Shown here: piece after piece, positions 11,081 to 11,120 of the stretch
How the letters are laid out: every line of letters begins with the position of its first letter
How positions within the stretch are numbered: the first letter of the stretch is position 1
From: an uncultured Kiritimatiellota bacterium
Lineage (GTDB): Bacteria > Verrucomicrobiota > Kiritimatiellia > RFP12 > UBA1067
Direction: 5' to 3'
Assembly (NCBI GenBank): GCA_934654805.1
Contig: CAKUGW010000106.1
Location: 1-11,120 of the forward strand
Length of the DNA stretch: 11,120 nt
Notes under the pieces: generated by a model
Databases searched by the model: none
Told to the model about the DNA's origin: nothing
Seen by the model: the letters and a program-made list of their open reading frames with translations, nothing else
Made by a program: the position numbers and the translations under genes

Positions 11081-11120
11081 GTGCGGCATCGGCACAAAAG
11101 GCGCGGATTCTGGCGAACTA

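Larger units (their letters stand above)
10861..11120. other. Gene-free right end: repeats, palindrome and outward promoter
   Basis: No gene is supported here. The stretch holds GCAAAG-type repeats (10900-10950), an 8-bp-arm palindrome (11042-11067) and an extended -10 promoter on the plus strand (11072-11080). Short open frames on both strands in this region are read-throughs of the repeats and lack ribosome-binding sites. Confidence 0.6.

Overview
The window is a high-GC, gene-dense bacterial segment. Apart from one small plus-strand gene, every gene I accept lies on the minus strand. A MurC-MurB fusion, a stand-alone CBM48 protein, a four-helix-bundle (23S IVS type) gene, a beta-helix style secreted protein and abundant short tandem repeats would all fit an uncultured PVC-group bacterium (Kiritimatiellota/Verrucomicrobiota/Lentisphaerota). 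There is no rRNA or marker tree here, so that placement is inference.

Layout from left to right. (1) 1-142: start of a secreted protein, cut by the window edge and read leftwards from a promoter near 260. (2) 603-962: a plus-strand 119-residue glycogen-binding (CBM48) protein with its own promoter. It is closed by a strong hairpin terminator (986-1018) that also serves the convergent thrC operon. (3) 5377 down to 1065: a minus-strand operon cysE/epsC - ychF - [four-helix-bundle gene between inverted octamer arrays] - tandem ACT protein - thrC. It covers the first step of cysteine synthesis, a translation-associated ATPase and the last step of threonine synthesis. (4) 7428-5395: a MurC-MurB fusion whose two halves are both shorter than usual and which carries repeat-derived, in-frame insertions. 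(5) 10314-7489: a tightly overlapped operon of ferredoxin - 10-TM heavy-metal exporter-like permease - YihY/BrkB membrane protein - RmlD-type reductase, with three consecutive 4-nt overlaps. (6) 10403-11120: a decayed zone holding an htpX remnant, an 8 x 17 bp tandem array, GCAAAG-type repeats, a palindrome, and a promoter pointing out of the window on the plus strand.

Two themes stand out. First, five promoters share an extended -10 TGNTATAAT, four of them followed at once by a GCG-rich discriminator. Two of these sit so close to the start codon that murCB should be leaderless and cysE almost so. Second, short tandem repeats have invaded several places: inverted 8-bp arrays around the four-helix-bundle gene, a palindromic 9-bp repeat element inside the MurB coding sequence, an intergenic-type repeat in the MurC-MurB linker, and a 17-bp array beside the truncated htpX. 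The four-helix-bundle gene inside inverted octamer arrays is the best candidate for an undescribed element, because its layout mirrors the hairpin-enclosed ORFs of 23S rRNA intervening sequences but sits in a protein-coding operon.
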